NCBI RefSeq assembly: GCF_024721975.1
Contig: NZ_JANQBB010000010.1
Span: 131,799-195,798, forward strand
DNA length: 64,000 nt
Direction of reading: 5' to 3'
Source: Paenibacillus endoradicis
Lineage (GTDB): Bacteria > Bacillota > Bacilli > Paenibacillales > Paenibacillaceae
This document shows positions 36,345-45,874 of the stretch, one piece after another. Under the pieces are notes generated by a model. That model was not told the DNA's origin and made no database searches. It saw only the letters and a program-made list of their open reading frames with translations. Made by a program: the position numbers and the translations under genes. Within the stretch, counting starts at the first letter, position 1. The number at the start of each line of letters is the position of its first letter.

Positions 36345-38100
36345 TAAGATTGCCCCCCTGTCTAAATTGACTTTCGTATGGAATGATGATTGTGCAACAT
36401 GTACCTTCTCCAATAACACTAGTAATGAATAAACCATATTCTTCTCCGTAATACAGTTTAATTCGTTCATCTACATTCGTTATGCCGATGCCAGATAACT
36501 TTTTGTTATTATCAGAACTTTTAAAACTATTTGTATCAAATCCTTTGCCATCATCCATAATTTCTATATGGATAAATTGGTCTTTTCGCTCCACTTTAAT
36601 TGTTATTTTAATAGATTTTCCGTGCTCCGATAAGCCATGAATGATGGCATTCTCAGCAACGGGTTGCAAGATGAATTTAGGTATAGGGCAATGGATTAAT
36701 TCATCATTGATAGCGTATTCAACTTGAAAACTATCAGCATAGCGAATTTTTTGTATTTCAAAATAGTTGGATAAATTAAGCAGTTCTTGTTCAATTGTAA
36801 TTTCTTCATTACTGTCTAAAATTGTGCTGCGAAGCAGTTCTGATAATGAGGTAATACCGTTGCTTAATACGGGAACTTGATTAATAATGGCAAGCCATCG
36901 CAATGTGTTCAGCGTATTGAATAGAAAGTGCGGATTAATCTGAGACTGAAGCATTTGCAATTCTAACTCTCGCTTACGCTTTTGATCCAGTTTCTGATTT
37001 TGCATTAGATGTTCAATCTCACTAACCATATTATTCATTTTGCGAGAAAGAACACCCATTTCATCGTCATGATCATCTTGAATACGATTGGAGAATTCTC
37101 CATTTGATATTTGATTGCTGAAGGTGATGATTTTCTTTATAGGCTTCACAATACTTTTGTTCATTACAGAAATGATCACGATACAGCATATAACGATGAA
37201 AGCTATAATAATGGCCATACTGCCTGTAATTTTGCTTGTCTCTGAATTAATGTAGGAAAAAGGCATCGTAGAAATGAGATACCAGCCCATTTGTTCATTA
37301 TATATATAAGAAATTTGCTGATGTGTATTATTAACCTGTCCGGAGAAAGATTGTTTTCCTCGCTCTTGTTGCATCTTAATTTGATTGATAAGCTCCGCGT
37401 CTTTATACGGTGTTCCTAAAGGGATCAGTTTATCGTTCGCTGATAACACAGTGCCATCTCGCCCCATAATCATAAGCTTAGAACCAGTTCCTAGATCAAC
37501 GGTGGATAAGATGTTCTTTGAGAATAAATCATCGCTAATGAATACAAAAGTATAACCAATCTGTTTAGAACTGTCGTTTACAGCATGTATTTTCCGGCCA
37601 AGAGCAAGCGTATCGTAAGATCGAACCGTTTTGACATAAGTAAGGCCATCGTACGGTGCATTCGCATCAACATCTCTCATAGCTTTATCGAGTGCTTGAG
37701 TATCGATAGTCTCAAATCCAAGTTCATAAAATTGATTGCGATCAGTATCAAATACACTTACGGTTACAGCATGTGATGGGAAGATAGTTCTAAAAATACT
37801 ATCCATAGCAGCTTCTTTGGCATTTTCTTGATCCTCTTGCTCAGTAATTTTTTTTGACAGATTCTCTTGTACAAATTCATTCGTGGATATAGATCCAATG
37901 AGATATTGATAATTTTGAAGTTCGGCAAGTAAATTTATATTTATTAACGTTAAGGCCTGATAAGTAGAATTACTAAGTTTGTGGCTGATCGATCCTGAAT
38001 AAAGATGATAGGCATAATATCCAAGAAAGCAGATAGGAAGAATAGAGACAATTAAGAAGGTTCCAATCAATCGATGTTGTATTTTAAACTTACGTAACAT
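36337..38100 (-). CDS. YesM-type sensor histidine kinase
   Basis: 587 residues. Membrane helix near residues 12-30, a large extracellular sensor region (~31-285), a second helix (IAFIVICCIVIISVM), a HAMP linker (KSIVKPIKKIITFSNQISNG), then the His_kinase domain with the phosphorylated His in QSQINPHFLFNTLNTLRWL and the ATPase with QPVAENAIIHGL, DDGKGFD and SGIGITNVDERI. Partner of the overlapping YesN regulator. The extracellular region would read a sugar signal, possibly through a binding protein such as the one at 33249. GGAGGAGG precedes the ATG. Confidence 0.93.
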   Translation of the reverse strand: MLRKFKIQHRLIGTFLIVSILPICFLGYYAYHLYSGSISHKLSNSTYQALTLININLLAELQNYQYLIGSISTNEFVQENLSKKITEQEDQENAKEAAMDSIFRTIFPSHAVTVSVFDTDRNQFYELGFETIDTQALDKAMRDVDANAPYDGLTYVKTVRSYDTLALGRKIHAVNDSSKQIGYTFVFISDDLFSKNILSTVDLGTGSKLMIMGRDGTVLSANDKLIPLGTPYKDAELINQIKMQQERGKQSFSGQVNNTHQQISYIYNEQMGWYLISTMPFSYINSETSKITGSMAIIIAFIVICCIVIISVMNKSIVKPIKKIITFSNQISNGEFSNRIQDDHDDEMGVLSRKMNNMVSEIEHLMQNQKLDQKRKRELELQMLQSQINPHFLFNTLNTLRWLAIINQVPVLSNGITSLSELLRSTILDSNEEITIEQELLNLSNYFEIQKIRYADSFQVEYAINDELIHCPIPKFILQPVAENAIIHGLSEHGKSIKITIKVERKDQFIHIEIMDDGKGFDTNSFKSSDNNKKLSGIGITNVDERIKLYYGEEYGLFITSVIGEGTCCTIIIPYESQFRQGGNLNV

Positions 38101-38380
38101 AGAATGACCTCCTCCAATTGTTAAGTTTATATTATCATAGGGCGATAAAACAGCCTCTGTCTTAATACACTTGGATAAAATAATCCATAAAGATCATAAA
38201 ATCGTCTAGTTGCTTGTGTAGTCAAAGAAAATAATAGTAACTTGGAAGTACGAAATCATGTTACATATCATGAAAAGTTAAAATAATTCATAAATATGTT
38301 TGTTTAATTTAATGTATTACAAAAGTAAAACTTTGTATAGTTATTGCATTAAATGGTTTATTAACGGAGGTAATCTGTTT

Positions 38381-38431
38381 ATGCGCGAGGTCAAAAAACT
38401 GCGTATAGTAAAGAAGAGAATAAAAGGGTAG
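38381..38431 (+). CDS. Putative 16-residue basic leader peptide upstream of ftsE
   Basis: MREVKKLRIVKKRIKG, eight of sixteen residues Lys or Arg. Preceded by ACGGAGG at 9 bases, a good ribosome site. Too short to judge by coding statistics. It may be a translated leader that affects ftsE expression, or chance. The rest of the 38101-38493 gap between the divergent yesM and ftsE genes shows no other gene, only AT-rich promoter-like sequence. Confidence 0.35.
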   Translation: MREVKKLRIVKKRIKG

Positions 38432-38577
38432 TTCATATCATGTGTCAGCATCCGACAGCATGCTACGTTTTTGAAAAATGAGAAAAGTGAAAATTGCCTA
38501 ATAATAGCATTACATTGAAGGAATTAGATGTATACTGTCGAATTCATAGTATTGAACTTTCTACAGGATGTGATAAC

Positions 38578-39264
38578 GTGATTGAAATGGAAAAGATCAG
38601 AAAAACGTATACCGATGGAACGATAGCACTCGATGGAGTATCAGTTAAAATAGATCGAAATGAGTTTGTCTATTTAGTTGGTCCATCAGGAGCAGGTAAG
38701 TCTACATTTATGAAGCTGATATATCGCGAAGAGATTCCTACTGAAGGTCAGATTTTCGTGAATGGCTTTAATATTGGTAAGTTGAAACAACGTAAGATCC
38801 CGTATGTTCGTCGTAATATCGGGGTTATTTTTCAAGACTTTAGATTACTTCCAAAACTAACAATTTTCGAAAATATTGCATTTGCAATGGAAGCAATTGA
38901 AGCACCGCGCAAAGTAATTAAGAAACGTACAATGGAAGTGTTAGAACTTGTTGGATTGAAACACAAGTATAAAAACTTTCCATCGCAATTATCAGGCGGC
39001 GAACAGCAACGAGTGTCAATTGCTAGGGCAATTGTGAATAATCCATCAGTTATTGTAGCAGATGAGCCGACAGGAAACTTGGATCCCGATACATCGTTAG
39101 ATATTATGCATTTGCTCGAAGAAATTAATTTCCGTGGTACTACAATTGTTATGGCAACTCACAATAAGGATATTGTGAACTCGATGCGAAAACGTGTCAT
39201 TGCTATTGAAAATGGCAATATTGTGCGTGATGAGCAAAGAGGGGAGTACGGTTATGAAGCTTAG
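38578..39264 (+). CDS. ftsE: Cell-division ATP-binding protein FtsE
   Basis: 228 residues from GTG 38578 (AGGA 9 bases upstream), the standard FtsE length; an upstream extension to 38494 gives an atypical N-terminus. ABC ATPase: Walker A GPSGAGKST (residues 35-43), Q-loop GVIFQDFRLLPKLT, signature QLSGGEQQRVSIARAIV, Walker B VIVADEPTGNLD. With FtsX it forms a membrane machine that does not transport but switches on a cell-wall hydrolase. Here the hydrolase partners are probably the M23 proteins encoded just downstream. Overlaps ftsX by 11 bases. Confidence 0.95.
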   Translation: MIEMEKIRKTYTDGTIALDGVSVKIDRNEFVYLVGPSGAGKSTFMKLIYREEIPTEGQIFVNGFNIGKLKQRKIPYVRRNIGVIFQDFRLLPKLTIFENIAFAMEAIEAPRKVIKKRTMEVLELVGLKHKYKNFPSQLSGGEQQRVSIARAIVNNPSVIVADEPTGNLDPDTSLDIMHLLEEINFRGTTIVMATHNKDIVNSMRKRVIAIENGNIVRDEQRGEYGYEA

Positions 39265-40171
39265 TACGGCAACTCGACATATACGTGAAGGATTCAAAAG
39301 CATTATTCGTAATGGTTGGATGTCTTTCGCGTCTATTAGTTCTATTTTTATTTCTTTATTTATTTTAGGTGTATTTATTTTATTAGCATTAAATATGAAC
39401 TACATGGCTTCTCAAATCGAGAGTCAAGTACAGATTCGCGTATATTTTGAAACAGATGCATCAGAAGAAGTTGTTACTGAGTTGCAAAATAAAATTGGCA
39501 ATATTAGCGAAGTCAGTAAGCTTACATATGTATCGAAAGAAGATGGACTCGCAATTTTGCGAGATAAAATGGGTGAAGATAACAGCGATTGGTTAGAAGG
39601 ATACGATGATGAAAATAATCCATTACCAATCTCATTTACAATAGAAGTATTTAACCCACAGCTTGTTGATACGGTAGCACAACAGATTAATATTATTAAC
39701 AATGCATTTGATCCGAAGCCAATTAAAGAAGTGAAGTATGGTCAAGATACGGTGGAAACATTATTCAAAATTACTAATGCAATTCGAAATGCTGGTTTTG
39801 CCATCGTTATTGCACTTGCAGTAACTGCCATGCTGCTTATTTCTAATACAATTAAGATGACAATTGTAGCAAGAAGAAGAGAGATTGAGATTATGAAACT
39901 AGTAGGTGCGACAAATGCATTTATTAGATGGCCATTCTTTATTGAAGGTGCTCTTATAGGAATTATAAGTTCAATCGTTACAACGATAATTATACTTCTT
40001 GGTTACGATCAAGTTGTTCATGCGTTCCAATATGATCTATCACTTATGTTGATACAATTATTGCCACTTGAAAAAGTAATCACATTAACTGCGACGACAA
40101 TGATTACACTGGGTTCTCTTATTGGGATTTGGGGTAGCGTTATGTCAGTACGTAAGTATTTGAAAGTGTAG
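39254..40171 (+). CDS. ftsX: Cell-division membrane protein FtsX
   Basis: 305 residues from ATG 39254 (AGAGGGGAG upstream). N-terminal cytoplasmic tail MKLSTATRHIREGFKSIIRN, helix 1 (SSIFISLFILGVFILLALN), an extracellular loop of ~130 residues that contacts the hydrolase, then three helices in the C-terminal half with MTIVARRREIEIMKLVGATNAFIRWPF. Overlaps ftsE. The last ~125 bases of this gene occur again, mutated, at 41408-41532 between the two M23 genes. Confidence 0.95.
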   Translation: MKLSTATRHIREGFKSIIRNGWMSFASISSIFISLFILGVFILLALNMNYMASQIESQVQIRVYFETDASEEVVTELQNKIGNISEVSKLTYVSKEDGLAILRDKMGEDNSDWLEGYDDENNPLPISFTIEVFNPQLVDTVAQQINIINNAFDPKPIKEVKYGQDTVETLFKITNAIRNAGFAIVIALAVTAMLLISNTIKMTIVARRREIEIMKLVGATNAFIRWPFFIEGALIGIISSIVTTIIILLGYDQVVHAFQYDLSLMLIQLLPLEKVITLTATTMITLGSLIGIWGSVMSVRKYLKV

Positions 40172-40183
40172 GTGAGTGTAGTA

Positions 40184-41398
40184 ATGAAAAGACTTGTCTT
40201 ATACCTAACTTCATTAGCGCTACTTGCAACGATAGTAATAGGATCTCCAAGTAGTAGTGCATCAAAACTTTCGCAAATTGAACAAGATATTAAAGCCGCT
40301 AATGAACAAAAAAAGGCAGCTGAGCAAAAGGCAGCTGAAGCTGCTAGTGAAGCACAAAAAGCGGAAGAAGAGAAAAATGCCATTGCGAAAAAGGTTGAGG
40401 ATTTAGAAGCTGAACTTAAAAAGTTAATGTCGGAAATCGAAAAAGTAGCACAAGATAAAAATAAGACTGAAAAAGAAAAAGACGATAAAGAAGCAGAAAT
40501 GGTTGTGACTAATCAGGAACTAGAAGCGGCAATCGCGCAAGTAGAAAAGCGTGATGAGTTACTTCAGAAACGTACTAGACTTATGTATTCAAATGGTGCA
40601 GTTTCTTATCTTGATGTATTACTAAGTTCTACAAGCTTCACAGATTTCTTAGACCGTTTTGATGCATTGCAGATGATTCTAGAGTCAGATCGTGATGCAT
40701 TGGATCAATATAAGGTAGATCAAGCACTAGTTGAACAGAAGAAAATCGAAGTAGAAGAGCAACTTGGTGCACTTAAAGTTTTATATGCCAAGCTAGAAGC
40801 GGAGCAAGCTTCACTTGCTGCCAAGGAATCTGAAAAGGAAACTCTTGTTGCTAAATATAACGCACAATCGTCCGAGTTAGATGCACATATTGAAGAATTG
40901 GAAGTAATCAGTGAAGAACAGGAGCAATTGCTAGTAGGATTGGCTTCCGAAATTTCCAAGCTGAATGCGGAGAAAAAACGTATTTCTAATCCATACACTG
41001 GTGGAAAATTAGGCATACCAATCGCCGATGGATACCGCCTGTCATCTAACTTCGGTGTTCGTATTCACCCTATAACTGGAGTGAAAAAAGCACATAACGG
41101 AATAGACTTTGCTGCACCGTCAGGAACTTCCATTTATGCAGCTGAAGCTGGCGTAGTGCTAATCTCTAAATATTGGAGTGGATATGGTAACTGTATCATT
41201 ATCGACCACGGAAATGGTATTTGGACGCTCTATGGACATATCAAAAACGGTGGATTGCTAGTAAGTGAAGGAGATACTGTAAAACGTGGAGATAAGATTG
41301 CCTTAGTAGGTACTACAGGGAATTCTACTGGTCCACATTTGCATTTCGAAGTACGTAAAAATGAGGTTCCAGTTAACCCATCCAGCTACTTACAATAA
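40184..41398 (+). CDS. Coiled-coil M23 peptidase, probable FtsEX-controlled murein hydrolase, copy 1
   Basis: 404 residues; ATG 40184 with AGGTGAG 7 bases upstream. Signal peptide (RLVLYLTSLALLATIVIG, cleavage after ~SSSA), then a long coiled coil (~residues 28-265, rich in Glu/Lys/Ala heptads) with a loop NGAVSYLDVLLSS, and a C-terminal M23 domain with zinc ligands in HNGIDFAAPSG and HLHFEVRKNEVPV. This is the EnvC/PcsB-like plan in which FtsX pulls on the coiled coil. The catalytic H-x-H is intact, so it may cut peptidoglycan itself. Twelve bases after ftsX, so co-transcribed. Its paralog follows. Confidence 0.93.
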   Translation: MKRLVLYLTSLALLATIVIGSPSSSASKLSQIEQDIKAANEQKKAAEQKAAEAASEAQKAEEEKNAIAKKVEDLEAELKKLMSEIEKVAQDKNKTEKEKDDKEAEMVVTNQELEAAIAQVEKRDELLQKRTRLMYSNGAVSYLDVLLSSTSFTDFLDRFDALQMILESDRDALDQYKVDQALVEQKKIEVEEQLGALKVLYAKLEAEQASLAAKESEKETLVAKYNAQSSELDAHIEELEVISEEQEQLLVGLASEISKLNAEKKRISNPYTGGKLGIPIADGYRLSSNFGVRIHPITGVKKAHNGIDFAAPSGTSIYAAEAGVVLISKYWSGYGNCIIIDHGNGIWTLYGHIKNGGLLVSEGDTVKRGDKIALVGTTGNSTGPHLHFEVRKNEVPVNPSSYLQ

Positions 41399-41407
41399 AA
41401 TTAAAAA

Positions 41408-41532
41408 GACTATTACAACTATTGCCACTTGCATAAGTGATTACATTAACTGCGACGACAATGATTTCACTAGATTCTCTTGTTGAGATTTGGGTAAGTG
41501 TCATATCGATACGTAAGTATTTGAAAATGTAG
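41408..41532 (+). pseudogene. Remnant of the 3' end of ftsX between the M23 paralogs
   Basis: ATTGCCACTTG, CATTAACTGCGACGACAATG, TTCACTAGATTCTCTTG and CGTAAGTATTTGAAAATGTAG match, in order, the end of ftsX at ~40058-40171 including its stop codon and the following GGTGAGTG ribosome site. It has small changes and no start codon. It shows the duplicated unit was ftsX-end plus M23 gene, with a period of 1359 bases between the two M23 start codons. Confidence 0.9.
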
Positions 41533-41542
41533 GTGAGTGGTA

Positions 41543-42757
41543 ATGAAGAGAATAGTCTTAACTCTAACTTCATTTGCTTTAATCGCATTAATAATATTAG
41601 GATCTCCTAGCAGTATTGCTTCAAAACTTTCTCAGATCGAACAAGATATTGAAGCTGCTAATGAACAAAAAAGGGCGGCTGAGCAAAAGGCCGCTGAAGC
41701 TGCTAATGAAGTACAACAAGCAGAAGAAGAGAAAGATACGATTAAGAAACAGGTTGAAGATCTCGAAGCTGAACTTCAAAACTTAATGTCCGAAATCGGA
41801 AAAGTTGCACAAGATATACACAAAACAGAACAACAAAAAGACGATAAAGAAGCAGAAATGTTTGTAACTAATCAAGAGTTAGAAGCTGCCATTATACAGG
41901 TGGAAAAACGTGATGAGTTACTTCAGAAGCGTACTAGACTTATGTATTCAAATGGTGCGGTTTCTTATCTTGATGTCTTACTAAGCTCTGCAAGCTTCAC
42001 AGATTTTCTTGATCGATTTGATGCGTTGCAGATGATCTTACGATCAGATCGCGAGGCATTGGATCAATATAAGGTTGATCAAGAATTAGTAGAACAGAAG
42101 AAAATTGAAGTAGAAGACCAACTTGGTGCGCTTCAAATCTTGTATGCTAAGCTAGAAGCGGAGCAAGCTTCACTAGTTGCAAAGGAAGAGGAAAAGGAAA
42201 CTCTTGTTGTTGCTTACAATGAACAGGTTTCACAACTAGATGAATATATTGAAGAGTTAGAAGTGATCAGTGAAGAACAGGAACAATTGCTAGTAGCAAT
42301 AGCCTCAGAACTTTCTAAACTTAATAAAGAAAAGAATAGTATAACTAATCCATACACCGGCGGGACATTTGGCATGCCAATTGATAGTAGATATCGAAGT
42401 ACATCAGACTTCGGTATGCGTATTCATCCTATATCGGGAGTAAAGAAAGCACATAAAGGAATTGACTTTGGAGCACCTACAGGAACTGAGATCTATGCGG
42501 CTGAAGATGGTGTAGTGTTAATCTCTAAATATATGAGTGGGTATGGTAACTGTATTATTATCGACCACGGAAATGGTATTTGGACGCTCTATGGTCATAT
42601 CAAAAACGGTGGATTGCTTGTAAGTGAAGGTGACACTGTAGAACGTGGAGATAAGATCGCACTAGTAGGTAATACAGGAAACTCTAAAGGATCACATTTA
42701 CATTTCGAAGTGCGTAAAAACGAAGTTCCAGTTAATCCATCGAGTTATTTACAATAA
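41543..42757 (+). CDS. Coiled-coil M23 peptidase, copy 2 (tandem duplicate)
   Basis: 404 residues, same length and layout as copy 1: signal peptide (RIVLTLTSFALIALIILG), coiled coil beginning KLSQIEQDIEAANEQKRAAE, loop NGAVSYLDVLLSSASFTDF, and an M23 domain with HKGIDFGAPTG and HLHFEVRKNEVPV. Zinc ligands are intact, so both copies look active. Differences cluster in the coiled coil and the linker before the M23 domain (TSDFGMRIHPISGVKKAH against SSNFGVRIHPITGVKKAH). ATG 41543 with AGGTGAG upstream, copied from the ftsX-end junction. A weak hairpin at 42773-42806 follows. Confidence 0.93.
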   Translation: MKRIVLTLTSFALIALIILGSPSSIASKLSQIEQDIEAANEQKRAAEQKAAEAANEVQQAEEEKDTIKKQVEDLEAELQNLMSEIGKVAQDIHKTEQQKDDKEAEMFVTNQELEAAIIQVEKRDELLQKRTRLMYSNGAVSYLDVLLSSASFTDFLDRFDALQMILRSDREALDQYKVDQELVEQKKIEVEDQLGALQILYAKLEAEQASLVAKEEEKETLVVAYNEQVSQLDEYIEELEVISEEQEQLLVAIASELSKLNKEKNSITNPYTGGTFGMPIDSRYRSTSDFGMRIHPISGVKKAHKGIDFGAPTGTEIYAAEDGVVLISKYMSGYGNCIIIDHGNGIWTLYGHIKNGGLLVSEGDTVERGDKIALVGNTGNSKGSHLHFEVRKNEVPVNPSSYLQ

Positions 42758-42892
42758 CGTATAATCATTATTAATAGGCGGTCTATTGCAAAATAGATTG
42801 CCTATTGCTATTCTTAGATAAATATTTTCTCAACAAATGTCATATACTATTATGGACGAGCTTAAGCAAACTAGGATAGGTGGTGTGAGTTG

Positions 42893-44347
42893 ATGCAATT
42901 TAAGGGACGTACAGTTTTTGCATTCGTTATAATGACGATTGTAACTTCGGTATTTGTTACGATTATCGTTACAGACAAGCTGGAGAGAAATCCAATAGCT
43001 GCTTCTACGTCTTACGTATCAGCTGCAGCAGATGCAAAGAGTCAATTAACAGAAGATGAACTTAAACGAATCAATTCTGTTATTGAGTTGGTAGAAACAA
43101 AATATGTGTCTGATATAGAACGTAACGAACTAGTTGATGGCGCGATAACAGGAATTATGAATGCTTTGGGTGACCCATATTCCGTATATATGGAAAAGGA
43201 TATTGCGAATCAGTTTTCACAATCGATTGAGGGCTCTTTCTCGGGAATTGGTGCAGAAGTAGGTATCGAAAACGGTCAAACGGTCGTAGTTTCACCTATA
43301 AAAGGTTCTCCTGCTGAACGTGGAGGTATATTAGCCAAAGATATAATATTATCTGTAAATGGCGATAGTCTTGCAGGATTGAAAATTCAAGAGGCAGTAA
43401 ATCTTATTCGTGGTGAAAAAGGGAGTAAGGTAAAGCTAGAAGTACTGCGTTCTGGAAATTCAGAACCAATAAGCATTGTACTTATTCGTGATGTGATTGA
43501 TATTGAAACGGTATATTCGTCGATCGACGAACAAGGCATTGGAAAAATTTCTATTACTCAGTTCTCTATGCATACAGCAGAACGCTTTGCTGTAGAATTG
43601 GCAGCGCTTGAACAGAAAGATTTGAAAGGATTAGTTATTGATGTTCGTAACAATCCTGGTGGTGTTCTACAAGGTGTTGTGGAAATTGCGCAGCTGATGA
43701 TGAAGGAAGGCAGCGTGGTTGTTCAAGTAGAAGACCGCACTGGCAAGAAGGAGAAAACATATGCTCAAGGCGGAGAGCAGAAAGATTATCCAATTGTTGT
43801 GTTAACGAATAATGGCAGCGCGAGTGCTTCTGAGATTTTAGCCGGTGCGCTTCAAGAATCAGCCGGTGCAACTGTTCTAGGACAACAAACATATGGTAAA
43901 GGAACGGTACAGGTTAGCTTTAATAAAGTTCTATCTGATGGTGGATTAATAAAATTAACAATTGCCAAGTGGTTAACACCTAAAGGGAATTGGATTAATC
44001 AAAAAGGAGTTACGCCAGACATCGTTGTTGAACCTAATGCTGTATATAGTACAGCTCCTTTGAACATAGTAAATGATTTGAAAGTAGACCATATGAGTGA
44101 ACAGGTCCGTAATTTGCAAATCATGCTAGATGCTTTAGGTTATAAAGTAGATCGTAAGGATGGTTATTACAGTAAACAAACGGAAACTTCTGTGAAGACA
44201 TTCCAACAAGACCAACATCTTCTTGATACAGGTATTGTAGACAGTGAAACTGCTACAAAGATTGAAGAGAAAGTCATTGAATACATTCGAGATGACCAAC
44301 ATGATGTACAACTGCAAAAAGCATTGGAGCATGCAGGCAGGAAATAA
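42893..44347 (+). CDS. ctpB: Carboxyl-terminal processing protease (S41) with PDZ and peptidoglycan-binding domain
   Basis: 484 residues from ATG 42893 (AGGTGG 9 bases upstream). One N-terminal membrane anchor (VFAFVIMTIVTSVFVTIIV), then a PDZ domain (~100-185: GSFSGIGAEVGIENGQTVVV, GSPAERGGILAKDIILSVNG) and the S41 protease domain with the catalytic Ser in NNGSASASEILAGALQ and Lys in GQQTYGKGTVQ. The C-terminal ~80 residues are a peptidoglycan-binding domain (NLQIMLDALGYKVDRKDGYY). In B. subtilis CtpB, next to ftsX, cleaves SpoIVFA during sporulation; this gene is in the same position. Extracellular side of the membrane. Confidence 0.93.
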   Translation: MQFKGRTVFAFVIMTIVTSVFVTIIVTDKLERNPIAASTSYVSAAADAKSQLTEDELKRINSVIELVETKYVSDIERNELVDGAITGIMNALGDPYSVYMEKDIANQFSQSIEGSFSGIGAEVGIENGQTVVVSPIKGSPAERGGILAKDIILSVNGDSLAGLKIQEAVNLIRGEKGSKVKLEVLRSGNSEPISIVLIRDVIDIETVYSSIDEQGIGKISITQFSMHTAERFAVELAALEQKDLKGLVIDVRNNPGGVLQGVVEIAQLMMKEGSVVVQVEDRTGKKEKTYAQGGEQKDYPIVVLTNNGSASASEILAGALQESAGATVLGQQTYGKGTVQVSFNKVLSDGGLIKLTIAKWLTPKGNWINQKGVTPDIVVEPNAVYSTAPLNIVNDLKVDHMSEQVRNLQIMLDALGYKVDRKDGYYSKQTETSVKTFQQDQHLLDTGIVDSETATKIEEKVIEYIRDDQHDVQLQKALEHAGRK

Positions 44348-44367
44348 TTGATTTTCGTCGAATTCTT

Positions 44368-44408
44368 TAAAGGTTGGCTACTCTTTGTAGAGAAGCTAGC
44401 CTTTTTTC
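44368..44408 (+). terminator. Rho-independent terminator after ctpB
   Basis: AAAGGTTGGCT...AGCTAGCCTTTTTT with inner CTCT/AGAG pairing, then a T run. Ends the ftsE-ctpB transcript. Confidence 0.82.
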
Positions 44409-44448
44409 TTATTTAGTCAATATGAACATTCGAAGGGGTGTATGAGCG

Positions 44449-45765
44449 GTGGGCGATATAGAACTTTGGCTTCAAGTATTAGGGAAGGCCCTGGTTTCCT
44501 TATTGATACAACCGTTATTCTATATTTCACTTTTGTTATTACTCACGATGTTTTTATACCGCGTACGTATGGAACGTTCTATGTTTTCGGTGAAATTAAA
44601 GGAATGGAAAATTCCTATGGTGTTCATGATATTAGGTGGGCTGGTTGCTGCGATTATCGTATCCATTATTTCGGCGGTATTAGGATTTACATTAACCGTC
44701 CCAACAGTTTATTGGTTATGGTTTATTATGATTATTCTTATGGTTTTCAAAGTTCGTTTTTTAACAATATCATACGGTGCTGGAATTCTTGCCATACTTC
44801 ATCTTATTGCTTCTGTTATAGGTCCCCTTACTTTACAAAATGATATGGCTTACATCTACCAAACCTTAATCGATATTAATGTAATTAGTTTACTTGTTAT
44901 AAGTGCGTTACTTGGGATAGCTCAAAGTGTGTTAGTACGGATTCAACATAAAGATATGATTAGCCCTGTATATATGTCAGGCAAACGCGGAAAAGTCATC
45001 GGAGGATACGTTTTACAAGGTTACTGGCCTATTCCATTATTATTATTTATGCCGGTATCATCAGAACAATCCGGAGCATTCTTATTTAATACATCATATG
45101 GGCAGCCGTTCTTTATGAGTATGTCTAATGAAGCTTGGTTATTGCTAGCGTGCCCACTTATGATTGGTGTCACACAATTAACCAAAGCTGTTACTCCGAA
45201 GCAACTTGCTCATCGAGTATCTCGACAAGGACTATTAGTTTCTTGCGTATTATTATTAATATCTATTGGATCCTGGTGGATTAGTGGGCTTATATGGGTT
45301 GCAGCAATACTTACACTTCTAGCTGCTGAACTGCTTAATTGGTATAATATCTCGCAAGAATCTAAGTTAGCTCCGCTATATGGGCAAGATAACAAAGGGT
45401 TAAAAGTATTAGCTGTCGTGAAATCCTCTCCTGCCGAGCAGATGAATATTGAAATTGGTGATATTATTATTAAGGCAAATGGGCAAGATGTACATTCCTT
45501 GGAACAACTGTATGAGGCAATGTCTATCAATCCTGCATTTTGTAAATTGGCGCTACTTAACAATAATAGAGATTTGAAGTTTGCTCAGCGTACGCGCTAT
45601 GCTGATGAACATCATCAACTTGGTATTATTCTTGCTCCAGATGAACAAGCCAAATATTTAGCTAAATATAAAGAACCCTCTCTATTTAGTTGGTTAGGAA
45701 GAACAAAGCTATTAAGAAAACAAAACTCGAAAAATACGGAGTCGTCTACCACTGTTGTAACATAG
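44449..45765 (+). CDS. minJ: PDZ-domain multi-pass membrane protein, MinJ-like
   Basis: 438 residues; GTG 44449 with GAAGGGG 9 bases upstream. An ATG seven bases earlier is in another frame. Residues 1-~300 carry about eight to nine hydrophobic segments; residues ~315-395 are a PDZ domain (GLKVLAVVKSSPAEQMNIEIGDIIIK). In B. subtilis MinJ, with the same topology and the same position between ctpB and uvrB, bridges DivIVA and MinCD at division sites and poles. The assignment rests on topology and synteny, as sequence conservation in this family is low. The C-terminal tail is cytoplasmic and Ser/Thr rich. Confidence 0.8.
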   Translation: MGDIELWLQVLGKALVSLLIQPLFYISLLLLLTMFLYRVRMERSMFSVKLKEWKIPMVFMILGGLVAAIIVSIISAVLGFTLTVPTVYWLWFIMIILMVFKVRFLTISYGAGILAILHLIASVIGPLTLQNDMAYIYQTLIDINVISLLVISALLGIAQSVLVRIQHKDMISPVYMSGKRGKVIGGYVLQGYWPIPLLLFMPVSSEQSGAFLFNTSYGQPFFMSMSNEAWLLLACPLMIGVTQLTKAVTPKQLAHRVSRQGLLVSCVLLLISIGSWWISGLIWVAAILTLLAAELLNWYNISQESKLAPLYGQDNKGLKVLAVVKSSPAEQMNIEIGDIIIKANGQDVHSLEQLYEAMSINPAFCKLALLNNNRDLKFAQRTRYADEHHQLGIILAPDEQAKYLAKYKEPSLFSWLGRTKLLRKQNSKNTESSTTVVT

Positions 45766-45874
45766 CCTTATTATAATGAAAATTAACTAACGGAACGAAA
45801 CATTAGCCTATTATGAGCGTAACAGTATCATAATAGGCTTTACTTATTGAGATAGAGAACAGGCGGTGCTTAGC

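Noticed and set aside
44442..44843. 133-residue frame starting at an ATG just before minJ
   Set aside because: It overlaps minJ in another frame and shows no family features; the minJ GTG has the better-spaced ribosome site.
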